Shown one piece after another: positions 44,875 to 57,400 of a stretch of DNA of 60,662 bases (position 1 is the stretch's first letter; each line of letters begins with the position of its first letter). The notes beneath the pieces are model-generated. The model saw only the letters and a list, made by a program, of their open reading frames with translations. It was not told the DNA's origin and searched no databases. Source of the stretch: Rhizomucor pusillus. Its lineage: Eukaryota; Mucoromycota; Mucoromycetes; Mucorales; Lichtheimiaceae. The translations under genes were made by a program, and so were the position numbers. The stretch spans positions 1 through 60,662 of the forward strand of contig FWWN02000306.1 of assembly GCA_900175165.2 (NCBI GenBank). The letters run 5' to 3'.

Positions 44875-45684
44875 TCAAATCACGCCAGTCCTTTTATTCT
44901 TTGCATCGTAGTCTGCCAGAGAAACTGCCAAGCAGTCAGCTTTCGGCTGCTGGGCCGTAGCACGTACAGGGTAGTTTTGGGAGCAAATGTAGTCCGTTGT
45001 CGTCGGCCCAATGCTGCCTATCTTGGCGCGCTCGAACACGGATGTTGTAATTTGCTGTATATATTTGACACCAGAAGGACTAAAGAACACGATCCAGTCG
45101 TCTGCACCAAGCTGGCACTTCAAATCCTCCACTGCTCTTGCCAGATCAGGATGGGCGCATGTCCTGTAAGCTCGTATCTCTTTCACGGGTATATTCATTT
45201 GTGCCAATCGCATAGGTAACTCATCTCTACGTTTATCGCCTGCCAAGAACAGTAATTGCTGCCGCTGTTGACAATGGCTGGTGGATTGGATATTGTCTGC
45301 GAGTTCAGACGCACGGTTCGCCACTACCCACTGCGTTCTGTCGTTAAAGAACTCGAGACGCTCCAGTTGCTCGGCTGTTTTCGGACCCACGACAAGTGCT
45401 GGCACACAGCGCCAGGCGGCCCTGGTATCGTCCGTCACCGTCAAGGAGGTTGCTGCTGCTGCTTCGCGCCATGTCTCCACGGCACGCTGTGAGCAGAAAA
45501 TGACACCGCCAATGTGCTGATTGTCAGGTCCAGCGACGATCAAATCTCCAAGCTGCTGCACTGATTCTGCATTGTGAGAAAGTGTAGGAATGAACTTTAC
45601 GTCGTAACCGTGGCTTTTGAGTTGATGCTCGTATGCGTCTTCTTGGTCGTCAGAGTTCTTGCCCTTGAATAGGTAGACAGTCAT
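44875..45684 (-). CDS. HEM4: Uroporphyrinogen-III synthase
   Basis: A single minus-strand exon of 269 aa. The enzyme cyclises hydroxymethylbilane with inversion of ring D to give uroporphyrinogen III, the fourth step of haem synthesis in the cytosol. Two similar alpha/beta halves are visible. The first has VYLFKGKNSDDQEDAYEHQL, GGVIFCSQRAVE and ALVVGPKTAEQL. The second has LLFLAGDKRRDELP, YRTCAHPDL, WIVFFSPSGVKYI and IGSIGPTTTDYI. Overall primary sequence conservation in this family is low, but GPxT and FFSPSG are its hallmarks. The ATG at 45684 lies only 155 bp downstream of the Sec7-PH gene's stop, so its promoter must be very compact or lie in the neighbour's 3' UTR. Confidence 0.93.
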   Translation of the reverse strand: MTVYLFKGKNSDDQEDAYEHQLKSHGYDVKFIPTLSHNAESVQQLGDLIVAGPDNQHIGGVIFCSQRAVETWREAAAATSLTVTDDTRAAWRCVPALVVGPKTAEQLERLEFFNDRTQWVVANRASELADNIQSTSHCQQRQQLLFLAGDKRRDELPMRLAQMNIPVKEIRAYRTCAHPDLARAVEDLKCQLGADDWIVFFSPSGVKYIQQITTSVFERAKIGSIGPTTTDYICSQNYPVRATAQQPKADCLAVSLADYDAKNKRTGVI

Positions 45685-45839
45685 GTTTCCGTATCCAACA
45701 TCAAGACGAAAGCAGAGTGTATATATTAATTAATTATGTTTGAAAAAAGGACAAAAAAATAACGTGTATGTGCTACGAAAGTAGAAGGAGAGAGAATGTG
45801 TGTAATAAATTAATGCTGGAGGATGGAGGAGTGGTGAGA

Positions 45840-48800
45840 TTAAAAGGCCAGCTGGAGTTCTTCGCCGATTTCTTTCATGAGATCGACGCGGCTCGCAGAA
45901 TACGAGAGGTCAATAGTTGTGTCACCAGTTGCTGACGGTGCTGCGTCTTCTATCTTTGTACCTTGTTTTTCCTGCTGCTGAATACTTTTTTCTAAAACGT
46001 CACAGTAGTTCTGGTACTTGATAATATCGTGCAGGAGATATTTGGACTTTGCATCCCAGTTTGCCATTGCTTTCGCGTGGTTACTGCTCTTGCTAGGGAA
46101 CTAATACATCTAAAGTTAGACTACACGTCTCGTTATGGCCGTTTGCAAGGTCATCCTACTTACCTTGACTAATAGTTTCTTCTTCAGTTCTCGGTGATGA
46201 TTGATCTCTTCGTTCAATCCCTGCAGATGTTTTAAAAGCGCCTCATACTGCTCCTTCTCGTTCAGAGTGCTCGGCACAGATGGAGGAACAGGAGGTCGCC
46301 ATTCATATATAGTGACAGAATCAGGGTCTTGAAGGTAGTTTCCGGTCGTCTGTGCATTGTTTTCCACTGCATCCAGGTCAAGAATGACGTCGTTGAGACA
46401 CGATCCCCATCCATATTCCATATTGCTGACACCACCGGGTAATGGCTCTTTGCTCTCGCGTGCTGCCCAATAATTACATGTTGCTACCCATTCGTTCACT
46501 TGCTCTGCAGAAGCTGCTTGGAATAAATAAACGCCTCCATCTGGTTGCTGGATAGCAAATACATGCGGACGGTGTCGGTTGTATCCTGGCGGCGGAAGTG
46601 CATTCGACAGTGTATGGCTCATTGGTATAGTTCCCAAAAGTTGCGAATGAGACTAGATGTTGCGTTAATGTTAATCGACTTGCAGTACCGCGCGTGTGTC
46701 TGTGCTATACTCACCACCCATTTATTGGTACCGTTCTTAGTTGCAATACCGCCAAAGGATGCAGTGTCGTGGTGAGAATCATTGCTCTGCACTGCAGAGT
46801 CACCAAGGCTCGCAAAGCTGGCGCTGCTCGCACGAATAATACTCCTTCGCTCAGACTCGCTTGTATGATGGAGCGCATACATTCTGAGCTCGCCTCGATC
46901 AACTACTAAAAGACATTCTTTCCAGTCGCGATGTTTTGCTTTTTGGTTGGCTTTCTCGAGCAAATGTTTGCGGATAACAACTCCTTCTTTGATGTAAGGA
47001 GGTTGATTACGGAAAAGAACATTGCCATGCATATCCATAAAGTTAATCATCGGTTGATATGTCGGTGAGAGCGATGAGTTCTGTCCTCCGAATCCAAAAG
47101 ACGCAGCTGATCCGATTGATGATACAGAACGGCGTCTGGGTGATTTTGGCTGGGGTGATGAAGGCCGTGAAAGCGAACTGGTACTTGTACGTGGTGGCTG
47201 TTGCAAAGGTATATAAGTCAAATCAAAGCATGCAATATAGCAAGCTAGCAACTCACCTGTATATCGTCAGCAAACAGCATACTCTCTCGAGCAGATCGTC
47301 GGATTATGGAGCCAACACTTCGCTTCAATCCAACTACGCGTTTGCTGGCCAAAAGACTTCCGCGCTTTTCAATAGAGTCTCTGTTGCTGCTAGACCTTGC
47401 TGATAAGGGCTGGAGGATTTGGTATTGTTTAACGGACGAGTATAATTCCTAAAAGAGTATGAGTGGTCGATTACTCGAAAAGAGCTCATTGCTTTTTTTT
47501 CTAACCTTCAAATGAGACTCTAGCTCCGTCTCCCAAGCTTTGGTAAACACGTCAGAGCCCTTTTCTATTTCATTCGATACGGATGGCTGGTCGTGGATTG
47601 CTGCTATAGTGTTTTTGATGAACTCGTATCGAGTCATTCGATTATAATTGCCTTGGGCGACGTGCAAGTCTGTGTTTAGCAATAGCACTGAATAAACGAC
47701 CGCATACACCACATCTAATTGAAAATGGTTTAGAAATAAGTTTGGATGCAGTCAGTTCCTAGTATAATTACCTGCAGTTTTGTATATAGAGTCAGGGTTG
47801 CACGACCAGTACCGCTGTGCAAAGACTTCCAATATACGATCGATCTGCTGCGCTTCTGCCTTAAAGTAAAGCTTACTGCAAAGTTTTCTGCACAAAATTT
47901 TCCAAGTCGGAAACAATGGACAATGAAGGTAAAGCTTGATTTCTTCGCTTACCTGAACGCGCTGTCTAAGCGCATGCGGCCAAACTCGAAATATTCCATG
48001 TAGTAGTTTAGGGCATCCGAATTCAAAGGTTTTCTAAAATGGAAGAATTCGGCATCAGTAAGCCTGATCGTTACAATGATGAATAGAAAGTAAGTATACT
48101 TGCCCAGAACCTAACCATTCCGCTATGCGTTCGCGTGGGCACAGAGTTTCATCCTCTTGCCACAATCGTCGAGCAGCTTCCTGGGCATCTTTGTTAAAAT
48201 GTGCTGGAGGAGCTTGCTCAGGCTGCTGCTGCTGCTGCTGCTCCGTGCTAAGTCTTGGATCGAACACTTTAGCAATTTCCGGGTTAGGATCGTTCCAGGC
48301 CGCATCTAGAGACTTTGAAAATGCAAACGATAGTTGATTGATGGACGGCGTTCGTTGATGCGAAGACGAGTTGCTTTGTTGCTGCTGCGGCGGCGACAAC
48401 GTGCTCGAGTTGGCAGCAGCGACGACGGTGCTTTTGTTGCCCATCAAAGTCTCGGCAGCTTGGTCTCGGAGCGCCTGTTTGTCTGGTAATGAAAGTTCTC
48501 GCTTATCCTCTTCATCGTCTTCTTGCTTCACTCGTAAATCAACCACGGTTCCCGTACTCTCTCGGTTGTCGATGAAATTGTTCCATTTGTTGATACCACT
48601 TAAACGCTTGCTTGTTCCGCCGCTCTGCCGTTTCCAGTCCAGCATGGCTTTGGCAATATCCTCTGGAGGAGGTCGGCTTTTACGTTTTTGTTGCTTGGAC
48701 GCGTCCAGATTGGTCGGTGCGGTTGCTATCATGAGCCCACCTGCGCTGCCGTAATGACCGCCACTTAATCGTTTGGAGAGTTTGGACTCGGTTTGCTCGC

Positions 48801-50474
48801 GCTTAATATCATCCTGCGAGAATCCCGTTGCGTCTACAAATACGTCGTCGTCTTCATCTACTCGATCGCTACCAACACTGCAGTGCTCTTCTTCCTTTAT
48901 GCTCGCCATTGTTGTGGTAAACGTCGTGTCCTCATCGATAGTAAGATTGCTTAGCATTTCACGAGCATCTTCGTCATCGTTGTCGCTATACTCGTTCGAA
49001 TCCAAAGCTGTATCCATGGTGTTGTAAGAATCGATGCTAGCGGAATCAGTAACCGAACTGCTCGAGTCGTTGCCTGACAGTGGTGTGGAAGCAGCCCTGG
49101 TCACCTGCGGCCTGCGCTGTACGTTTTGTGATACTATGTGTGCGAGATCATCCTTTAAATAAGGATCATTGTCCAGGGCATTTTCGCTGTCGGATGCAAA
49201 GGTGCTGTAAAGTGATAACCAAGCTGTGCTTGATTTGCTTTCTGAAGAGTGTCTCTCGTGTTGCTTTTCCGGAAGTGCATGTTGGTAACGATGATGCTCC
49301 TTTTCTTCCTTTGATATTCGTGGAAACGTCGCAGAGGGTTTGATGGATGAACGTGTATTGTGGACGGTGGTGTTATCGTTTTCGTATCGTCTGATATTAG
49401 GGTTAGGCAAAGTGGCGCTATTCGGGATTTGCGGAGTAGTAGTGGTAGGTACGATGCTTGGTTGCATCGGTGATACATGATTATGATGATTATGTTGTTG
49501 TTGTTGTTGCTGGTGATGATGGTGGTGGTGGTGGTAAGAGGCTATGTGTTCTGCGGATGGAAGTTGCTGTCGTTGCGGTGCATTATCGTACAGAGTTGGA
49601 TACACTGCAGATCCAGCTGCGGAGGGAAAGCTAGGAAAGGCACTGTGTCTGCAGTTCTGCTGCGGGGGTGGTGCAGGTGCTAATGGAATGTTGTGTGGAT
49701 TTGGTGTTCTACTTGCAATGTGTGCAGAAGGACTCATGGATATCGGTCGAACTTTTGGTGCGTCGTCGAGCATGTCATCGTCTTCAGATGCCTATTAACG
49801 GTTTTACAGTTCAGTAAAGAAGATAAAGGGAAATAGAGACGCTGTTGCAATACGCACCCGACTCAGTTTCCTGAAGAATCTGCCAATACCTCCTCCTACT
49901 CCCTTTGCTCCTTTTTGACTCGCCTAAGCAATACATGTGAGAAATAAGCTTGACATCGTCGGTAATATAGATTCAAGCATGCCTTTCGTGAAACTGTTGC
50001 ATCGCTCGGGGTAACTGCTGCATTTGCAGCAGCTGAACTGAATGGTATTCCAGCAGCGTGCGGCTGGAGGTCGGATACTGGTTTATCCTGAAGCGGACGC
50101 TCTGCTATTGATGAATTGGAAGAGCAATTGGATCCATTATTCTCGGTGAACAGGGGCTTTCGTTTCACTTTTTGATCCGCTTCTATCGGCAGGTCGACCA
50201 TAAGCGTGGTCGACCGAGATGACGGTATAGACGATGCCGAATGCGAACTATATGAATTAGACGGTGGAGGGCCGAGTCTGTGCTCGGTCGACTGATTCTG
50301 TGAGCCGCTTCGCAGTCGAGAAAAGAGTGCCTTTGAATTCTGTCTCTGCTCGGGTTGGTTGTATGGAGTCTGAGCAGCTGCGGAAAGCGAACGCTTCCGG
50401 TGGCCGCTGTCTACGCGCTGGTATTCTGCTGAACTTGATGACGGGGGAGGTAGTTTTCGAGAATTTGGCAGCAT
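45840..50474 (-). CDS. Sec7-PH Arf guanine-nucleotide exchange factor, EFA6-like
   Basis: Ten minus-strand exons: 49983-50474, 49858-49923, 48104-49791, 47953-48033, 47772-47887, 47506-47714, 47257-47448, 46715-47197, 46164-46652 and 45840-46100, 1358 aa. The first 720 residues are disordered, with His/Gln runs (eight His then six Gln near residue 267) and many Ser. The Sec7 domain (about 725-900) includes RERIAEWLGSGKPLNSDALN, the catalytic glutamate in FKAEAQQIDRI, and SVLLLNTDLHVAQGNYNRMT. A PH domain follows (IKEGVVIRKHLLEKA, HRDWKECLLVVDRGELRMYA, YLFQAASAEQVNEWV). A coiled-coil tail typical of EFA6/PSD proteins ends the chain. It activates Arf GTPases at the plasma membrane. Intron 3 starts with GCAAGT and intron 1 apparently with GCATGC. 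Confidence 0.9.
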
Positions 50475-50657
50475 GAGGAAAGGAGAGAGAGAGAGTGAGA
50501 GAGAGAGGGCAACTTGTGCAAGTTCGTGTCACCGAACAGACACTTTGAAAATTGGCTTGTGTAACCCCTTGAAAGGATCGCCTTGTTTCATTTGAGGGTG
50601 CGTGCACATGCTTCTAAAACATCTGATCCTCTTCTCTTTTATTTACAATCTACTAAG

Positions 50658-51056
50658 CTACTGCTCTTCAGCATATCTCTGACGTATTGCGCGATATTTT
50701 CGAAGATAATACATTGCTTCCAGCTCTGTCGTTGCAATAATCATTTCAGTCGCCAATCAGAAACAAGGAGAGACAAACTAACCTTTGCAAATATATTCAC
50801 CGTGACGGATGGCTTTCCTGATCTCTTCCTCGCCTGTAAGGTTAGCCTTCTTCATAAACGCTGACTTTAAGCGGGGTCGAAAGAAGTTGTGGTATCCTGC
50901 GGGGTATTCTCTGCCAAGATATACTAACTGCAATCGCACAAACGCAACTCGTACGTTAGCATTGCCGTTTTACGAAGAGTTCTCTTATTTTACGCGCTTA
51001 ATTCCAATCACCTGTTTGTAAAGCGCGATTACTTCTGATCGTAAGGGAGTTGACAT
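50658..51056 (-). CDS. ETFRF1: LYR-motif protein, ETFRF1/LYRM5-like
   Basis: Three minus-strand exons, 51012-51056, 50783-50927 and 50658-50725, give 85 aa. The LYR family signature appears as LYKQLVYLGREYP near the N terminus, followed by FRPRLKSAFMKKANLTGEEE and a C-terminal helix ELEAMYYLRKYRAIRQRYAEE-Q (split here only by a hyphen for length). LYRM5/ETFRF1 is a mitochondrial matrix protein that binds electron-transfer flavoprotein and removes its FAD; acyl carrier protein is the usual partner of LYR proteins. The length is standard. The gene is squeezed between the Sec7-PH gene (183 bp downstream) and the NF1 gene, all on the same strand. Confidence 0.88.
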
Positions 51057-51431
51057 TTCTGTTCGCAAACGACCTTCTCTATACCCTGCGGTCCGTTCTT
51101 CCCCACGCCCAAAAACCCCTCGGAGTTTGTCGCGTGGTCCCTGTCGAGCATTACTGTCTGTTCCTGACGCTTGTTTCATTCAATATCCCGCCATTTTCTT
51201 TAGATGTTTCGAGAACATCAATTATCGCTAATATTTCTCTGTATGAGTTATATATGGGGGATATAAAGCCTTTATTTATACAATTAACGAAGGTTGCATG
51301 TATACGTGCGTGATGTGTGGAACGAGATTTTGTATTTATAATATTGGGTGAGGAAGAAGGAAGATAAAGAATAAAATATGAATTACCAAAAAGGGATTGG
51401 ATTTAGATGATGATACGATTTACAACGCGTT
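51057..51431. other. Promoter of ETFRF1 and 3' UTR of the NF1 gene
   Basis: Both flanking genes run leftward. AT-rich sequence near 51340-51400 would be the NF1 3' UTR; a TTTATTCTTTATC run there gives AATAAA on the minus strand (about 51371). No other gene is seen. Confidence 0.5.
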
Positions 51432-54400
51432 TTACGCAATAATCCTCTCTACGACCTCGCTGGCCAGTTTAGCATTCTGCAGGACGTTGGTCGTTGCTGA
51501 TCCAAATGTCGGGTCACCAAGTGCGGAAAATCCCAGCTCTTCCAGCAGTGCCTTCTGGCTGCGCTTGGTCTTTGCTTCACCAAACACTGGATCCGAGCAT
51601 GCAGTGACAAGTATCGACTTTACAGATTCGATGATAGGTTGCGTCTGGCTGCTGACCACGATCTGATTCATTTTGGGTAGCAGCGTGTCGTAAACCAGCG
51701 CAAATACCTCTGGCATTGCCATGGCCGCCTCCGCCAACAATCCATAAATAAACAATCGTTCTGATTCATTATCGGCCGAATTGAGCTGTGTTGCCAACTG
51801 GGATATCAGCAGCAGTGCTGTGGTGTTGTCGGGTATATCTAGCTTGTCAAACACGCTGTAGTACGTCTTTGCTGCTTGCGAGTTATCGACATCAACGTCT
51901 CCCAGACCTGCCAATCGCAAAAGTTCCTTGAGAGCTTCATTCTTGGCTGCAATTGGCAACAGGCCCACAACGTATCCAAGCGTACGTGCTTCAATGATAT
52001 CGTCATTGTTACTCTGTTTGCATTCAACGTCCAAAAATGTTGAAAGACCTTGGTAGATAGCATCCTTGGCATTGCTGTGACGGAGTCCCTTCATCAAAGT
52101 GCCGGCGACCGCGAATGAAAAGTGCGTTTCGAAATCCACGCCGCAGAGTCTATCAAGTTGCCTGGCGACATCCGCCATAGGTTCTCGAGCAGCCAAAAGG
52201 ACATCAACGACATTGTCACCCACAAAGAACTCATCGGCATCCAGAGCACGAAGCACGGCTTGCAGGAACTCCAATGCCATCACAAAAATAGGGCCATGGT
52301 TGACTTGCACCAGAGCAACTGCAACCCAGAAAAGTTGCAAAAGATATCTCGAATCACCAGGAAGGCTCTCGACAATGTTCTTGAGACACATCATGATGCT
52401 CAGTACTAGGTTCGGATCGGCTTCGTTGAAAATAGCAAGTGCGCCTCGCAGAGCAACTAGGATTTGGTACAGAAGATCATCATCGATTTCCTCTCGTCCC
52501 AGGCATCCAAGCACCACGAACGCACGAGGCTGAATAGCTGGGTTGAATTGGAATGCTGTGCTGGCTACCAGACTCATCCATCGAGCACGCCAAACGTTTG
52601 CAACGTCTGTTGACGGGGCACCGCAGTGCAAAACCTCGAGCAAGTGGTTGACAATGGTCTCCAAAGATGCCAATTGGAACGGTTCCGCTGCGTCTGAAAG
52701 CGTTTCCGTGTTGATAGTGAATGCAGTGATGTTCGGCTTGGGTAGTCCAAAAAGCAGTCGGCATTTGGAGTCTGATAATTCAGTAAGCAGAAGTTGCAGT
52801 CGCTTGACGTTGCCGTCACTGAGCGGCATCGATGTACACAAGGATTGGATTGTGTTGATCACGAGGCCATGGACTGACGCTCGCACGATAGTTGGACCAA
52901 CGCCAGCGACTAGCGACACGATGTGGAATATCTCAGGAACATAGCTCTTGACCGGTCCTCGGTTGTTGAAAGATAGCATAAGAATGAATCGCAGCAATAC
53001 GGCGATCTCAGTCCACGTTGGGTGATCCGTCAACACTCGAGTGGGCTTGAAGGATGTCTTTTGAAGAACTTTGCGTAATCTGGAGATAACTTTGCCGCGA
53101 ACTGCAACGTTGGATAACGTGACAAAAGTATCCGCCATGGCTTCTGCTTGAGGAGATCCAACACCGTGTTGATTAGCAAACAAGATAAATGATTCCAGGA
53201 CCAGACTCAGTATATCATCCACTTTGCCGATTGTCTTCCAAATTTTAGCTTGAACAAGTTTGTACATGTCCGTTCGAGCCACTGTGAGATCGATCAAGAG
53301 TTGCAGCACCTCTTTGGTCTTTGCAATATCTTCCGCTGATCCTTTGCAGAATAAGGCGAGATTTGGTAGCCACGGTGCCATGTAATCCAGGCAGAGGTAT
53401 CGTAAGGGTTCGCTGGACTTGTTGAAACCGACGAAACATTCGTTCAAGAATTCAAGCGTAAAACCAGGTTCAGTGGCAGCAAGCTTTTCACTGATATTGA
53501 CAATAAATGCAGTGCTATTGGCAGGCAAGCAAAGATCTAGGCCATCGATAAAGTCAGCAACATAAAAGAACAAAGATGCTGTTGAATATCAGCTTTTGTG
53601 TATCACACATACCTTTGGCGTCCAAAAGTTGTCTTCCAACGTCAAAGTGGAATGTCATGCTGAGAGCATAGAGCAGGTTGTACGCAGCAAGACGAAGATT
53701 GGGATCACTGGAGCCAATATTCAAGAGAGCCATGTTAAGCAATCGACCGGGTACGTCCTTTGGACGGATAGTCCGTTCGGATAGATTGGCTGGCTTGGAC
53801 ATTTCATATCGGCGCTTGCTATGCCGGATAGCGGTCACCATTGTGTCACGTTTTGGAGATGATAGAGTGATCTGCGACTTGCCCTTGTTGTACTTGAAGC
53901 TGAATTCCTGCGAGGTTTCCGTCTCACGTCCATTCTGTCCAAGCGTGATATCTTCGATTTCAGATACGTGGAAGACATCGTTGGTGACAGCATTGACGTT
54001 GTACAACAGCTCTTGTTTGCGCACGGTCATGATCTGCACATACTCAGCACCGACCTTGACAGTTACTGGGACTTGTGATTTCAGCTGCAATAGCCTATTT
54101 ACAGGGAAGAATACGGCACTGTGCTCGGTTTCCAAGCCAGCTGTTCGATACACATATTTTTGTCAGTTAAACCCAGCAAAATACCGTAAAAACCTCCAAC
54201 TTACTAGTTGATTTCGGCAAGCGGATCTCAGACGCATTGATATGCTCTTGCAGTTCGACCAAGGTGACCGCAAAGTTTATCCTCTTTGTGATCTTGTGTG
54301 TAACCGGACGGGGTAACTTTTTGATATACTTGCGGAGGAACGAGTTTGGATTATAAATGTGGATCATGGCGACATTGTCATACACATCAAATGGCAGCAG

Positions 54401-57400
54401 CTGTAACAATTGGCTGATCCATTGGTTGGGTATCTCATTAGATGGGCCAAACTGAGTTAAGTCGAGTACAACTTCACACAGTTTGTTTGCCACGCGTTCC
54501 ATTGTCTAAAATATACATGTTACTTAGCTCTCCATATTCTACGTTCTTTTCTCGCATGTTTTCCCTCGTCTTACCTGTAATATGAAATAAATCAACAACT
54601 CAAAATCAATGCTGTCTGCAACAACGTTGCGTGCCACAAAGTAAAAGACAGGGCGACCGGCCTTGGAGAATCCACCTTCGTAAAAGATATTTTTGGAGAC
54701 GATACTCTCCACGCTGCGATGGCTGTTACGACGCATAAATTCTGCATAAAGCTGGTTGGCAGCTGCAAACTTGTAGCTACGCATACCGCTGATCTCTTGC
54801 TTGGGCAACTCTGGCGGGCGACCAAGCTGTGCAAGCAAGTTTGCAAACTTGTCAAACTTGCGTTTCCAAGCTGTCATTGAGTTCTGATCATTAAGCTGTC
54901 GCAGACGGCGGGTTGCCAAATCGCGTGAGATACGTTCCATGTTGTCAGCAAGGACATGGTGTAACATGGCATAATCCTTGTCATCCATGTGGCGCATATC
55001 CACGTGGTCGTCCTCTGGTGCAAGAGCAGGTACTTTGGAAATCTCTCTCAAAAAGCTGGTTACTTTGTAAATGTTGCTCGTCAAAAAGTCGTTGAGTACA
55101 ATCATGTACGTCTCCTTGGCGCCAAAGAGGACATTGTTCGCAAGGTTTTGGATAACCTTTGTCACAATAAGGTGGCCACGGCGCATCTCTCGTGACACAG
55201 ACGCACTATTCTTTACCAAGCCTTCGGATTCAGGCGCCACAATGGCAGGACAGAAGAATCGCAAAAAGACAAAGGCGCCCAAAGCAGTGTGCATCGCTTC
55301 AGGGAAACGCTTCAAAACGGAATTCAAAATGCAATGGCACACTTCACGGAATATTCTGCAACAAAACATTAATGAGTAAGCTAGAAATCTACCCATTCAT
55401 CTGCAAGCAATAGTCATACCTTGGTGCCTCGCCAGCAGAAGCACAGATAGCATTCAAAAACAACTCTGTGGCATTTACCACATTTTGCTTGTTCCTTGCT
55501 ACGTCCTCACCAGGCCCGACCTTGCTTGGATCGAGTTCAAAGGTCTTCTCCTCTGGAGGTTTCTCTGCCAGTTTCTGGAACACTGGTTGGAGTACAGAGC
55601 GCACATAATCTGCACCGTAATTCTTTGCAAACACAGACAAAAGACGTGTAGCAATACTCGTCTTTCTAAAGAGATCCGTCTCACTACCTAGTATTTTCAA
55701 CCCAAGTAAATATACCGCCCGCTAAGCATTCCATTGGTTTTTTAAACTTACTTGTATTATTCACTTCCTTCTCAATGACTGCTTCCAACAGTACCAATGT
55801 CTTGTTGCGAGAAGCAAAGCAAGCCAGCAATACATTAGCGACTTCGTCGATATCCGAAGACGGGCAAACATCGCACAGGGACAAGGCAATGTTGAGATCA
55901 AATTCCACGAGCATCTATAGCACATATCTATTAGGCTATTTCCGATGTCTTGCAAAAATGCCAACTTACATCGACAAGCTTTTCGTAACGATCAGTCATG
56001 ACTGTTTCGGCGAGTGTTTCAAACTCTGTGCCTTGATTGAGGATGTTTGTCAAAACTTGCATGAACGCAGTTCTAGTTCTTGTGTCCTCATGATAGCCCA
56101 TTGATAAAGAGTACTTGAGACCAGCATCGACGTTTGCGCTCAAGAGATTGGACATGGCAAGAATAGTGTGATTCTTTAATGGAGCCAGCGTCGTTGCACT
56201 TTCCTTGCTCTGCAATACCTTTGATCAGTCTACCTATGTATGAGAGCATTCTTGGTTATCGTAGTTACCTTGGTCGCACTAAAAGTTTGTAAAACCTGCT
56301 CAGCAATAGAACCATATGGTTCTTGCTAAAGGTCCTGTTAGGTTCATACGTGATCCGAATCATCTCTTTATCTTCAACTCACCTCTGATATTCTGCATCG
56401 GCTCAGGAGCTTCAAAAAGAACGTAAAGTACTTGTAAAAGATCCTACTCTTGACTTGTGCCGAGTCCGTTTCGTGCACAGGTTCTGAAGGTTGCAGAGGT
56501 AATTGATGCAAGAGTACTTCAATTGTTTTCAAGCATGCTAGATCCAGATCTCTCTGTAGCTTTTCAGTCTGTACCGACTCTGATGTCAATCTATACTGCG
56601 ACGTTTCATTCTTGAGAGAAAAGTCGCTCGTCCATTCAACAATAATTTCCAGAAGCTTGTTGCGAAGACGGAACTCTTGACGAAGAGTGATTCTGTCTTT
56701 GCGGTCCATCAGTACTTCGCAAAGTTGGCACATTTTGATTTTAATCTTCATCGATTGCTGGTTGCTGCCGAGCTTGTTCAAGTATTGTGCGTATTGACTG
56801 ATCAGTCCGCTAAAGTCGACAGTGAACAAGTTGTCGACAGTGTCGTCCATACGATCCAAGACTAGTTTCAGCACAGAAATGGCCTGCTCGACAAACAACG
56901 TGTATCGAGGACTACAGATAGGATCGTTGTCTGCACCAAAGCACTTTGCAAGAGTGCTTTCAAGATGTCGGAACATGATCGGATAGAGGGTTGGCGACAA
57001 GTCAGTTCCGAGGATCTCTCTGACCCATTCTCTGACAATGACGTTATCGCAAATCAACAATTCAACCATTTCCATAACAAAACGATCGACCATGGCTGCT
57101 GATTCAGTTGGGGCAGAGATGCGTCGATATGGCTGCTGCTCTCTAATTTTTGGAGTAGGTGAGGTCGGTGAAGAGGGCGATGTTGTGGTATCGGCCATGA
57201 GACAAACACCACCCAACGATGCCAGGAAACCTGCATAGTTTTGCCACTCTGAAGACCGGTCATCATCGATACCATCCATGCGAGTCGTGTTGGTCAAGGT
57301 CGACGAGGAACTGGCCTGGGAGGAAGTCTGCCGCATTGCATTGTTACGTAATTTGTCGTGCCAAGGAGCGCTCTTTTTCGATACATCCGATACATCTTCC

